A stretch of DNA of 59,918 nucleotides from Oscillospiraceae bacterium (lineage in GTDB: Bacteria > Bacillota > Clostridia > Oscillospirales > Oscillospiraceae). The position numbers and the translations under genes were made by a program. Below the pieces are notes generated by a model that had not been told where the DNA came from, did not search any database, and saw nothing but the letters and a program-made list of their open reading frames with translations. Every line of letters starts with the position of its first letter. The first letter of the stretch is position 1. The stretch covers positions 1 through 59,918 of the forward strand of contig CADBKO010000012.1 of assembly GCA_902795345.1 (NCBI GenBank), in the 5' to 3' direction. Below are positions 34,226 to 42,872 of this stretch, piece by piece.

Positions 34226-34534
34226 TCAGCCTTTTTTCTTCCGCTTCCGCTCATGCCGGTTCATGGCCTCGTGGGCTTCATCGTCCCAGACCACTCTCTC
34301 CGGGCCTAGGGTGCCGTACATCGTGTTTTCAAAGGAATAGGCCATTTTGGCTGTTTTGATCAGCCTTTCGTTCTCTATGTCGTCCTTGAATGTGCCCAGC
34401 CGGTTGTACATATCCTGCGTGATCTCGTAGTCATATTGTTCGCGGCCTTCGCGGCTGGTGTACATGATCTCCGCGTAGTATTTCCCGGTATCCGGATCGT
34501 AATATGCCGTCCAGTTGCCGCCTTTCTTTTGCAT
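34226..34534 (-). CDS. Small hypothetical protein
   Basis: A 102-residue charged cytoplasmic protein ending in a Lys/Arg-rich tail (NRHERKRKKKG). The N terminus has aromatic beta-like segments (NWTAYYDPDTGKYYAEIMY). GGAGG lies 10 nt before the ATG, and codon use looks genuine. No family recognised. Confidence 0.6.
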   Translation of the reverse strand: MQKKGGNWTAYYDPDTGKYYAEIMYTSREGREQYDYEITQDMYNRLGTFKDDIENERLIKTAKMAYSFENTMYGTLGPERVVWDDEAHEAMNRHERKRKKKG

Positions 34535-34776
34535 GGTATGCTGACCCTCCCGTATTCAATCCGTGGTTTTTCCGTATGTAAAACCGCCTGTCTGTCGTTC
34601 TCTCCCATGCAGCGCAGGCTTTGCTGGCGTCCGCCCCTATTATACAGGGAGATTCCGCAAAGGAAAAGGCCATTTTGGATGATTGCAGCATAGGAGGTTG
34701 CCTGCGGGTCATTCGGCTGATATAATAATGACCGCCTTGCCTCACAGGGCAATCTGTTTTCAAAGGAAGGACCGCC

Positions 34777-37581
34777 ATGCCGAACGATACGAAACATAGA
34801 CCCAAGGGGGCCTTGCGCATTATCCTTTCTCTGCTCCTCATCCTCTCCCTCTGCCTTGCCCTGTTTGCCGGGTGCGGCATGGAGCCGGATGAGCCCGCGC
34901 CCACAGCACAGCCCACGGCTGCGCCCAATACGGAACCCGGGGTGATCGTGAATCCCGTCAACGGGCCCTCCCCGGAGGACATCAACGACACCCTGAAAAA
35001 CCTGTCCGAAAACGGCGTCGTCGCTCCCTCGGAGGGCGGCTACGTCTACACGGACGAAGAGGGGGACGTGACCATCACCGTCACCGACCCGGCGGAGGTC
35101 CGGGAAGCCCTGGAAAACCAGCCCCTCTCCGGGGAGGAGGACACCCCCTCCGTCGTCACCGGCACCGTGGGCGGCGTGAGCTATATCGCCGTCAGCGCAG
35201 ACGGGAACGTCACGGTCTATATCACCGTGGGGGACCAGACGTTGAAGGCGGAGACCGGGGCAAAGAACGGGAAGACCGACGTCAAAGCCGTGAAAAAGGC
35301 CGCTTCGGTGGCCGGTTCCGTGGCCAAGGCCTCCAAGGTGAAGGAGCCCTACGAGCGGGGAAGGGACGACTACGACCACAACAAAGCCGCCTATTACATG
35401 GACGCGGCGGACTGCCTCATCTTCTACCCCGCCCAGCTGACGAAAAAGACCGCCTTCGAGGACCAGAGCGTTATCTTTTCCGACGCGCGCAGCAGCGTGA
35501 CCTGCTCCGCCCGGCTGGAATTCAACCCCTATAAAGACATCGACGAGCTGGAATCCCTCATGAAAAACACCCCCAACAACACCGTCCTGGGCTGGGGGGA
35601 TAACTGGCTGACCGCGGAGCATATCAAGGACGGCATGGTGACCTATACCTACATCGGTTTCGGGAAGAAATACATGGTGACGGAAGAGCTCTGCTACCCC
35701 CGCAAATACAGCTTCGTCTTCGATGAACTGCGGGAGCTGATGTCCGTCCGCTTCCTGGAGGGAAACAAATGGGTCAACGGCAACCGCAAGCCCAAGCCCA
35801 AGCCGGAATACGGCGCTCCCCCCTATGGCCTGCAGGAATGCTTCTACCCGTATTTCGACCTCTTCCTGGTGATCCCGGATACGCTGCGGGAAATGTCCGT
35901 GCAGGAAAACCGGATCACCTTCCACGACGACCACCGGGACAGCGACGTGACCTTGGAGCTGTTCGAGATACCGGAATCCCAAGGGGACAACCTCTTCCAG
36001 ATCTTCCACGTGGCTGCCAGGGACGGGGACATCGTCCTGGGGGACGACTATATCCACTGGCACAATTCCTACGGCATGTACCTCGGCGCGATGTCCGGCT
36101 CCACGGCAGCCCTGATGCGCTTCGAGGGGGGAGACGCCTTCTCCGTATATGAGCCGGTCTACGACGAGCTGATCTGCCAGCTGATCGACCAGTTTTTCGA
36201 GCCGCAGCCTCTTTCCGACGGGAAAAAGCCCGCGGAGGAGCCCCTGGAGCCCCAGCCCACCGGCGAGCCCACGGAGGAACCCCTGGAGCCCCAGCCCACC
36301 TCGGGCCCGGAGGTGACCCCGGAGCCCCAGCCTTCCTATGAACCCCAGCCCACCGCCGCCCCTGCAAAACCGGCGCGCAAAAAGGCCGCACCGAAGACGG
36401 AGCCCAATAAGATCGACGAGGTCGTGGAGAAGCAGGTGACGGAAACGGCGAAGGAGGATTATCCCCCCGCGCCCGACTACGGCAACGACCCCCTGGAATA
36501 CTATTCCGACGCGGACTGCCGCGCCGTGAACACCAGCCTTGAGGATTATGTGGACCTGTATCCCCTTGAGGAGGAGATGATCCTCAGCGTCATCCTGAAG
36601 GTCCTGGCCTACAACGGCTACACCGAAGCGCAGTGGGTGGACGCCGGGGAACTGATGCTGGACCTGGCCATGCTCATGGAGGACATCGACGACGCGCTGT
36701 TCGATTTTCGCCTCTTCGGCACCGACGCACGGCTGCCGGAGGACCTCTTCCCCTATGTCTGCGAGGCCTTGTATATGGATTGGATCCCGGACTACCGCGT
36801 CCGGCCCGAATCCGATCCTCCCGCGCCGGAATGGCTGGAGGATTGGCGGCAGTACGAGGACTTCCGGGAGGAGGACCTGGACTGGGATGAAGTGCGGCGG
36901 CTCCTGGACCTGGATGAGCCGATGCCGGATCCCTATGAGGCCATCTATGAAAATGCTTACCCGGGACTCTATTTTACCGACGGAACCTGGACCTATGATC
37001 CGGAAGACCCCGACGATCCCTATGATCCCGACTGGCCGGATGATCCGGAGGAGCCCGACGGCCCGCAGCCCGGAACGCTCGCCGTCGAATCCAAATCCTG
37101 GCCGGAATACGGACTGTATTTCGACGAGGAAACCGTCCGGGAGCTGGCAGAGCAGACGGAAAGCGACTTCCTCTATTATCTGGACCTTGCCTGGCAGGAA
37201 GACCATGAATACTGGGACAACAGCCCCATGCACGGATACGAGGACATGATCCTGCGGGTTGGGCCGGACTTTGACAGCATCGGCTGGTTCAGCGAGTCCC
37301 GGACCGGCATCTACTGCACGCCGGGATCCGGCGAAGAGAACGGTTACGATTCTCCCGAGTACACGTATTATATGGCGATCTCCGCGGACGGGATCTGGGC
37401 GGTGTTTGACCCGGACACCGGGGACGTCTATGACTACGGCATCCTGATCCCGGACAAGGACGGCTATGATCTCTGGTATACCGTCACCGCCTATGGAGAG
37501 TTCATGACCATCTGGGAATTTGACTACGGTTATCTGGTCACCAGCGAGTATGGGTCGCTGGAATATGTATACGACGACTGA
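34777..37581 (+). CDS. Large secreted lipoprotein, function unknown
   Basis: A 934-residue exported lipoprotein. The signal peptide (residues about 11-31) ends in the lipobox LFAGC. A Thr/Pro-rich linker follows, then a conserved-looking domain (about 60-480), a Pro/Glu-rich repeat linker near 485-535 (units such as EPLEPQPT), a Lys-rich patch, and an acidic, Tyr/Trp/Asp-rich C-terminal half (for example DDPYDPDWPDDPEEPDGP) that could bind Ca2+. No catalytic motif recognised. AAGGAAGG precedes the ATG. It is followed by a second lipoprotein with a similar Pro-rich stalk, suggesting a shared cell-surface role. Confidence 0.75.
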   Translation: MPNDTKHRPKGALRIILSLLLILSLCLALFAGCGMEPDEPAPTAQPTAAPNTEPGVIVNPVNGPSPEDINDTLKNLSENGVVAPSEGGYVYTDEEGDVTITVTDPAEVREALENQPLSGEEDTPSVVTGTVGGVSYIAVSADGNVTVYITVGDQTLKAETGAKNGKTDVKAVKKAASVAGSVAKASKVKEPYERGRDDYDHNKAAYYMDAADCLIFYPAQLTKKTAFEDQSVIFSDARSSVTCSARLEFNPYKDIDELESLMKNTPNNTVLGWGDNWLTAEHIKDGMVTYTYIGFGKKYMVTEELCYPRKYSFVFDELRELMSVRFLEGNKWVNGNRKPKPKPEYGAPPYGLQECFYPYFDLFLVIPDTLREMSVQENRITFHDDHRDSDVTLELFEIPESQGDNLFQIFHVAARDGDIVLGDDYIHWHNSYGMYLGAMSGSTAALMRFEGGDAFSVYEPVYDELICQLIDQFFEPQPLSDGKKPAEEPLEPQPTGEPTEEPLEPQPTSGPEVTPEPQPSYEPQPTAAPAKPARKKAAPKTEPNKIDEVVEKQVTETAKEDYPPAPDYGNDPLEYYSDADCRAVNTSLEDYVDLYPLEEEMILSVILKVLAYNGYTEAQWVDAGELMLDLAMLMEDIDDALFDFRLFGTDARLPEDLFPYVCEALYMDWIPDYRVRPESDPPAPEWLEDWRQYEDFREEDLDWDEVRRLLDLDEPMPDPYEAIYENAYPGLYFTDGTWTYDPEDPDDPYDPDWPDDPEEPDGPQPGTLAVESKSWPEYGLYFDEETVRELAEQTESDFLYYLDLAWQEDHEYWDNSPMHGYEDMILRVGPDFDSIGWFSESRTGIYCTPGSGEENGYDSPEYTYYMAISADGIWAVFDPDTGDVYDYGILIPDKDGYDLWYTVTAYGEFMTIWEFDYGYLVTSEYGSLEYVYDD

Positions 37582-37678
37582 CGCTTTGCTCCCCGGGCTG
37601 GTCCCGGGGGCGGGGCCTGCGCAGGCTTATCCTTCCGGGCCCCGGGTAGCGATAATAAAGTTTCAGAGGAGAGTTTAA

Positions 37679-39070
37679 ATGAAAAGGATTTTTGCGGTTC
37701 TCTTAGCGCTCCTGCTGGTGCTGGGAGTTTTCGGCTGCACGAAGCAGGAACAGCCGCAGCAGCCCACCCAGCAGCCCACACAACAACCGACCCAGCAGCC
37801 TACCCAGCAGCCTGCGCCGGAGCCGACTGCGGAGCCGACGCAGGAACCGGCCCCGGAACCCGCGGTGGAGGAATGGGACTTCACCGTGCTTGTGGAGCGC
37901 TCCGAGCAGGAGTATACGGCGGAGGACGGCACGGTGATCGCCAAGGAGAGCGTTGAGCGGCCGGTTCTGGCGCTTGTGAACGCCGGCGGCGAGGCCTACG
38001 CCGACACCGAACCCGGCCGGGGCGTGACGGCACAGCAGCTTGCCATCTGCCAGACCTTCAACGACGCGGCGGCCAACCTGGGCGTCTGGGACATCGACAT
38101 CGAGGAAGAAGGCCGCACGATCTACGAAATGCGGAAGGAGTCCGGCGACGAGATGCCCCCCGTAGGCAGAGAGATCACCGTATCGGAGATCTACCGGAAC
38201 GGCGGCCTGCTGAGCGTCCTGGAGGGGGATTATGCCTATCTGGGCGGCGCGCACCCGGACTACGGCCTGCGCGCCTGGAATTATGACCTCAGCGGCGGAA
38301 GGTTCTTCGATCTGATGGACCTGACCGACCGCCCGGCGGAGCTGCGGGAAACCATCGCCTATGAAGTCGCCGCGCAGATCGCCGCCAGCGAGATCCGGGA
38401 GGGCTATTATGAGGACTGGTTCGACCGGATCCTGGCAAAGGAGAGCTTTGAAGCCTGTTTCGGCGCGGAGGGCATGACGGTCTTTTTCCAGGAATATGAC
38501 ATCGCGCCCCATGCCGTGGGTGTTCCGGCGTTTTTGATCCCTTACAGCTCCATCAGCCGGTTCCTGAACGCCTACGGGGAACAGCTGCTGGATCTGCCTT
38601 TGGAAGCGAAGGTGATCGGTGACTTCCATGAGGCGCAGCGCCTGTGGAGCTGGCTGGAGGCCGGCGCGCCTGTGGATTATAGCGACAGCCGCACAGAGGG
38701 CGATATCTGGTACTTCCGCGTCGATGATCCGGTCGTCCGCACCCTTGCGGACGTGAAGGCGATGCTGTCCGGGTACGTGGACGAGAGCTTCGTAGAGGAA
38801 CAGCTTGCCGGAAATGGCGTGCTCCGCGAGTTTGACGGCGTGCTCTATGCGGCCTCCGTGGGCCGGGGGGACGATCTCTCCATCGCCTCTGTGGATTATG
38901 ACGCGCAATTGAGCGGCGAGGGCGGCAAGGTCATCGTGACGATCCATCGCCAGGACTATGACGACGCCGCGGGCGACTGGGTGCCGACCGGCGAGTCCGA
39001 CGTCCACGAGTTCCCCTTCACGCTGCGCGCCGGCCACGCCGTTTTCAGCACGATGGAGAACATCTATTGA
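37679..39070 (+). CDS. Lipoprotein with DUF3298 (RsiV-like) domain
   Basis: A 463-residue lipoprotein. The signal ends in GVFGC, then a Gln-Pro-Thr stalk made of repeated PTQQ units (residues about 27-45) and a Pro/Glu stretch. Residues about 70-290 resemble the DUF4163/DUF3298 pair found in the extracellular part of RsiV-type anti-sigma factors and in lysozyme-binding proteins: GGAHPDYGLRAWNYDLSGG and FFQEYDIAPHAVGVPAFLIP are the typical motifs. The remaining 170 residues are unassigned. The lipid anchor and absence of an N-terminal cytoplasmic domain argue against an anti-sigma factor. AGAGGAGAG lies before the ATG. Confidence 0.75.
   Translation: MKRIFAVLLALLLVLGVFGCTKQEQPQQPTQQPTQQPTQQPTQQPAPEPTAEPTQEPAPEPAVEEWDFTVLVERSEQEYTAEDGTVIAKESVERPVLALVNAGGEAYADTEPGRGVTAQQLAICQTFNDAAANLGVWDIDIEEEGRTIYEMRKESGDEMPPVGREITVSEIYRNGGLLSVLEGDYAYLGGAHPDYGLRAWNYDLSGGRFFDLMDLTDRPAELRETIAYEVAAQIAASEIREGYYEDWFDRILAKESFEACFGAEGMTVFFQEYDIAPHAVGVPAFLIPYSSISRFLNAYGEQLLDLPLEAKVIGDFHEAQRLWSWLEAGAPVDYSDSRTEGDIWYFRVDDPVVRTLADVKAMLSGYVDESFVEEQLAGNGVLREFDGVLYAASVGRGDDLSIASVDYDAQLSGEGGKVIVTIHRQDYDDAAGDWVPTGESDVHEFPFTLRAGHAVFSTMENIY
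37758..37808. repeat. 12-bp tandem repeats encoding PTQQ units
   Basis: About four imperfect 12-bp units (cagcagcccacc type) lie in the stalk of the DUF3298 lipoprotein. They keep the frame and could change copy number by slippage. Confidence 0.6.
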
Positions 39071-39189
39071 CGGAAGGTTCCCCGGAGCGTGATCGCCAAG
39101 ACCGCCCACACGGGATCAGCCCGCTATCCTTCCGCGGCGAAACCGGGAACCGGATAAAGCCCGGCGCTGCCGCTCCCGGCTCTGAACAG

Positions 39190-39230
39190 CAGCGGAGGCT
39201 CTGCTTTTCCGGGATGGCCTCCGCTGTTTT
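39190..39230 (+). terminator. Terminator of the DUF3298 lipoprotein gene
   Basis: A 10-bp stem CAGCGGAGGC/GCCTCCGCTG (39190-39199, 39217-39226) followed by TTTT, between the lipoprotein gene and the convergent TetR gene. Confidence 0.6.
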
Positions 39231-39778
39231 CACCGGAAAAGCATAAGGCTGCTTTTCAGCATGCGGTTCACAAAGGCTGTGATCGTTTCCTTGTCGTACT
39301 TGGCATAACCCTCCACGAATACGTGCAGCAGCCCGTTGGAAAGGTGGGTATACAACAGATCCAGATCGTCCTCCGTGGCTTTGGGCAGCTGCTGCCGCCA
39401 GTGGGCGAGGCTTCTGTCCCGGGCGAGGGAGATCATCCTCCGCAGCACGGAGGAACTCATGTTGCCGAATATGAGCACGTCGCAGGCGTCGCGGTTATTT
39501 TCGACAATGCCGTAAAACGCTTCGATCATGGATGAGACATGGAAGGATCTCTCAAGGATCAGAGCCTGCCCGAAAGCGTCTACCAATTCGTTCTCGATGC
39601 TCTCCAGGAGGGCAAAGCAGTCGCTGTAATGGGAATAGAAGGTGGCGCGGTTCAGCTCAGCCAGGTCGCAGACCTCCTTCACCGTGATCTTGTTGATCGG
39701 CTTCTCCTTCAGGACCTTCAAGAGCGATTCCTTCAGGATCCTCTGGGTATAACGCACCCGTGCGTCCGTCTTCTTCAT
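39230..39778 (-). CDS. TetR/AcrR-family transcriptional regulator
   Basis: A 182-residue regulator. The N-terminal helix-turn-helix reads TVKEVCDLAELNRATFYSHY (residues about 28-47), typical of TetR proteins that resemble the DhaS/TetR_C_7 group. The rest is a helical ligand-binding domain. The ATG at 39778 is preferred over the long frame to 39925, which would run through a strong hairpin and into the divergent promoter. Divergent from the SDR gene at 39955, its probable target. Confidence 0.85.
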   Translation of the reverse strand: MKKTDARVRYTQRILKESLLKVLKEKPINKITVKEVCDLAELNRATFYSHYSDCFALLESIENELVDAFGQALILERSFHVSSMIEAFYGIVENNRDACDVLIFGNMSSSVLRRMISLARDRSLAHWRQQLPKATEDDLDLLYTHLSNGLLHVFVEGYAKYDKETITAFVNRMLKSSLMLFR

Positions 39779-39814
39779 GTTGCTTGCCCCCAACCTCATT
39801 TTCAAAGTTTTTCC

Positions 39815-39851
39815 AAATAAGCAACAGGCCGCTCCGGTCTGTTGCTTATTT
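39815..39851. promoter_or_regulatory. 13-bp inverted repeat between tetR and SDR genes
   Basis: AAATAAGCAACAG (39815-39827) and CTGTTGCTTATTT (39839-39851) form a perfect stem with an 11-nt loop. It lies in the TetR gene leader and upstream of the SDR promoter. It may be a TetR operator pair or a leader hairpin. Confidence 0.45.
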
Positions 39852-39874
39852 TTCAGTTCCGGAAGATGTGACGA

Positions 39875-39903
39875 TTGATTTTCCCGCCCCGTTAGAATAC
39901 GAT
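39875..39903 (+). promoter_or_regulatory. Promoter of the SDR gene
   Basis: TTGATT (39875-39880), 17-nt spacer, TACGAT (39898-39903), 52 nt before the ATG at 39955. Confidence 0.5.
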
Positions 39904-39954
39904 ATCGGCGAAAGTTAATCAACATCTATGCTGATATTTTCGGAGGCAGCGGCG

Positions 39955-40941
39955 ATGAAAAAGTATCTCGTCACGGGAGCGACGGGCTTTCTCGGAAGAA
40001 CCGTAGCAGCGGAGCTCCTCGCGCACGGTGCGATGGTATATGCGCTGGTCCTGCCGGATGATTCGCTGGCCGCGGCGCTGCCGGAAGGCGTGACCCCGGT
40101 CATCGGAGACGTCTGTGACGTTCCTTCGCTTGCCCGCCTCTTTTCCTTTTCAGACTCAGAAACCATCGTGATCCACTGCGCGGGGATCGTTTCGATCTCT
40201 TCCCAGCCCGGGAAGGACCTGTACAGGGTGAATGTTGAGGGGACCCGCAATATCCTGAGCCAGTGCTTTTTGCATAACGTAGGGAAGCTCGTCTATGTGA
40301 GCTCTGTCCATGCGATCACGGAAGCGCCGCCGGGGGTGGTGATGACCGAGCCGGCCAGCGTATCCGCTTCCCTTGTGAGCGGGCATTACGCAAAGAGCAA
40401 GGCGATGGCGACGAGCCTGGTCATAGACGCGATCAGAAACGGGCTGACGGCCAGCCTGGTCTTTCCCTCCGGCATCATCGGCCCCGGGGATGCCGGGGAA
40501 GGCAGCATCACCCATATGCTGTCGTCCTTCCTCGCGGGAAAGCTGCCCTTCGCGGTGCGCGGCGGCTATGACTTTGTGGATGTCCGGGATGCGGCAAAGG
40601 GGATCGTGTCCTGCGCCGAGCGGGGAAAATCGGGCAGCGGCTATATCCTCTCCGGGCACTATGCCTCGATCCGCGAGATCCTGGAGCTGGTGAAACAGGA
40701 GACCGGCCTGAAGCGGGCCGTGCATTGCCTGCCCATCGGCCTTGCAAAGCGGATCGCGCCTAATTATGAACGCATCAGCGAGAAGAAAGGCAAAAAGCCT
40801 TTCTTCACTCCGTATTCGATCGCGGTTCTGGCTTCAAACGGCCTTTTCAGCCATCAGGCTGCGACGGCGGCTTTCGGCTATGCGCCGAGACCCCTCCCGG
40901 AGACCCTGCGGGACACGCTGCTCTGGCTGCGGGGCGAATGA
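39955..40941 (+). CDS. NAD-dependent epimerase/dehydratase (extended SDR)
   Basis: A 328-residue extended short-chain dehydrogenase. The Rossmann loop GATGFLG is at residues 8-14, the catalytic Tyr-x3-Lys is in HYAKSKAMA, and YVSSVHAI carries the usual Ser region. It resembles dihydroflavonol reductase/3-beta-HSD-like members that reduce ketones or aldehydes with NAD(P)H; the substrate is unknown. The ATG at 39955 has GGAGG 8 nt upstream; the frame to 39928 overlaps leader. Divergent from the TetR gene, which probably controls it. Confidence 0.82.
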   Translation: MKKYLVTGATGFLGRTVAAELLAHGAMVYALVLPDDSLAAALPEGVTPVIGDVCDVPSLARLFSFSDSETIVIHCAGIVSISSQPGKDLYRVNVEGTRNILSQCFLHNVGKLVYVSSVHAITEAPPGVVMTEPASVSASLVSGHYAKSKAMATSLVIDAIRNGLTASLVFPSGIIGPGDAGEGSITHMLSSFLAGKLPFAVRGGYDFVDVRDAAKGIVSCAERGKSGSGYILSGHYASIREILELVKQETGLKRAVHCLPIGLAKRIAPNYERISEKKGKKPFFTPYSIAVLASNGLFSHQAATAAFGYAPRPLPETLRDTLLWLRGE

Positions 40942-41180
40942 CCGCGGTCGTCAAGTGCTCAGAGACAAAAGAGGCTGCGGGTTTGATTCTGATGTTCCGG
41001 TGAACGGGGCCTGCCTGTGTTGTTCTTGTGTTCTTTACGGCCTCCCGGATCTTTGGGCTTTTCTCATTTCCGCCGGTCACGGCGGCTTATGCATACCGAC
41101 CATTTTTTCACTCCTCCGGTAACCGTTGATCAAACCGGCGTGTGCGTTTGTTTGATCTTCCGTTACTCCATCGGACACGG

Positions 41181-41239
41181 GATCGGGCTGTGGATCAGGG
41201 AGAAATCCCTCCTGATTCACAGCCCGATCTTATTTGCTT
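41181..41239 (+). terminator. Long hairpin terminator in the 40942-41382 gap
   Basis: A 19-bp stem with one G-T pair (41181-41199 with 41211-41229) is followed by TTATTTGCTTT. It lies 240 nt downstream of the SDR gene, the only plus-strand gene before it. The rest of this 441-bp gap shows no convincing gene. Confidence 0.55.
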
Positions 41240-41382
41240 TACCACAGACGGGCAAGCCTGTGGGCGCTTCTTCGGGATTTTTACAGCCAACAGGCGTCAC
41301 CTGGCCGGATCGGCGCAGGGAAAAGCATCTCGGTCTGATCGGTAAAGGGCAGCCGCTGGTGATTACGGCAGCCCCGTTTTGA

Positions 41383-42726
41383 CTAGCAAAGACAGCTTTT
41401 CCTGCCGGCAGTCAGCCGGCGGTATACGGGCAGAAGCAGAAGCATCATCAGGAAAAAGCTCACGTCATAGCTCAGATACACCACGCGCATCGTCTGAAAT
41501 ACCGGGATCAGCAGCGTGCACCAGAGTACGCGGAAGACGGCATAGCACAGGAGCGTGCAGAGCATGGGCCAGAGGGTTTTCCCGTAGCCCTTGATCGCGC
41601 CGAGCCATACCTGATTCATGGCGTAGACCACATAGAAGGGCAGATTGAACTGAACCGCTTCCCTGGCGTTGTACAGGATCCCCGGCGACGCGGTAAAGAG
41701 CCGAAGCAAAAGCGGCGCGGATGCCGTAATCAGCAGGCTCAGCGGGAAAATGACCGCCCAGCACATGCGAAGGCTCCGTTTTACCGCCTCGATGATCCGG
41801 TCCGTGCGTCCGGCTCCATAGTTTTGCCCGACAAAGCCGGTCAAAGCGATGCCGTAGGCGAAGGCGGGGAGATACAGGCAGCCCTCCAGCTTGGCATAGA
41901 GCGTCATTCCCGCCATGGCGTCCGGTCCGAAAGCGTCGATGCAGGTCTGGATCAGCAGGGAAGAGATGCTCATAAAAAGCGCCTGCATCCCTGCGGGCAG
42001 CCCGATCTTCAGAATATCGAAAAGCTCTTTCGGGGAGAGCCCTTTTCCTGTCAGGCCCAGGGCGCAGCCCTTGTCCAGCGTCGTGAGACGGCGCAGAAGC
42101 AGCGCCGCCAGCAGCCATTGGGCGGCAAGCGTAGCCGCCGCAGCGCCACGGACGCCGCGATGGAGTCCGATCACCAGCAGCACATCCAGCGCAAGGTTCA
42201 GCGCACAGGAGAAGAAGAAACAGCGCAGCGGACCGCGGCTGTCGCCCAGGGAGCGCAGCACTGCCGCGCCGACATTGTAGAAAAGCTGCGCGGCGATCCC
42301 GCAGCAGACGATACGAAGATAGGCTGCCGCCGGCGGGCGCACTGATTCCGGGCAGCGCAGCAGTCCCAGCAGAGCATCGGATGCGGCAAAGCCGAGGATG
42401 GAGAGCAGGACGCCAAATGCGAACACCAGTCGAAAGACGCTCGTCATCGTCTGCCGCAGCTTCCCGATATCGCCCGCGCCGAACAGCTTCGCAGTCACCG
42501 CGCTGACGCCGGAGGAGAAGCCGATGAAAAAGTTGATGAACACGCTCAGCAGCAGCCCGGCGATCCCGGTGGCGGCCAGCGCGCCCGGCTCACCGAAATG
42601 CCCCAGCACGGCGCAGTCCGCGGCGTTGTAAAGCTCCTGCAGCAGCTGTGTGACCAAAACCGGAAGCGCAAAGGCCAGCAGCGTTTTCCCAATCGGGCCT
42701 TCGTCTACGCGAACGGCTTTCTCCAT
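41383..42726 (-). CDS. MATE-family efflux transporter
   Basis: A 447-residue membrane protein with twelve helices in two similar halves. Family traits include LPVLVTQLLQELYNAAD in helix 1, INFFIGFSSGVSAVTAKLFG, and in the second half KIGLPAGMQALFMSISSLLI and FVGQNYGAGRTDRI. It exports cationic drugs or metabolites using H+ or Na+. It is divergent from a LysR gene, and the two share a symmetric promoter region. AGGAGG lies 7 nt before the ATG. Confidence 0.9.
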   Translation of the reverse strand: MEKAVRVDEGPIGKTLLAFALPVLVTQLLQELYNAADCAVLGHFGEPGALAATGIAGLLLSVFINFFIGFSSGVSAVTAKLFGAGDIGKLRQTMTSVFRLVFAFGVLLSILGFAASDALLGLLRCPESVRPPAAAYLRIVCCGIAAQLFYNVGAAVLRSLGDSRGPLRCFFFSCALNLALDVLLVIGLHRGVRGAAAATLAAQWLLAALLLRRLTTLDKGCALGLTGKGLSPKELFDILKIGLPAGMQALFMSISSLLIQTCIDAFGPDAMAGMTLYAKLEGCLYLPAFAYGIALTGFVGQNYGAGRTDRIIEAVKRSLRMCWAVIFPLSLLITASAPLLLRLFTASPGILYNAREAVQFNLPFYVVYAMNQVWLGAIKGYGKTLWPMLCTLLCYAVFRVLWCTLLIPVFQTMRVVYLSYDVSFFLMMLLLLPVYRRLTAGRKSCLC

Positions 42727-42745
42727 CTCTCCACCTCCTTTGATT

Positions 42746-42806
42746 TTATTATATCTCTGCGTATACAGACAGGCTATTCCGGGAATTTTATGCAGAGATA
42801 TAATAA
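42746..42806. promoter_or_regulatory. Symmetric divergent promoter region (MATE/LysR) with 15-bp inverted repeat
   Basis: TTATTATATCTCTGC (42746-42760) and its exact complement GCAGAGATATAATAA (42792-42806) face each other across 31 bp. Each arm contains TATAAT facing outward, so each gene gets an identical -10 region. Neither has a good -35 box, which suggests activator dependence, presumably on the LysR protein. Confidence 0.6.
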
Positions 42807-42872
42807 ACTGTTATTTCTCACTTGCGGAAAAGGAAGGGAAGTGCTATTGTGAGGAGCGGGGGAGGAATGTAG

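Noticed and set aside
34375..37233. 952-residue minus-strand frame opposite the large lipoprotein
   Set aside because: Antisense shadow; the plus strand has a signal peptide, lipobox and ribosome site.
37758..37808. Short tandem repeats as a CRISPR array
   Set aside because: Units are 12 bp, contiguous and in frame inside a lipoprotein stalk; there are no spacers and no cas genes.
40847..41382. Small frames between the SDR and MATE genes
   Set aside because: They overlap a long terminator hairpin, have no ribosome sites and no recognisable features.
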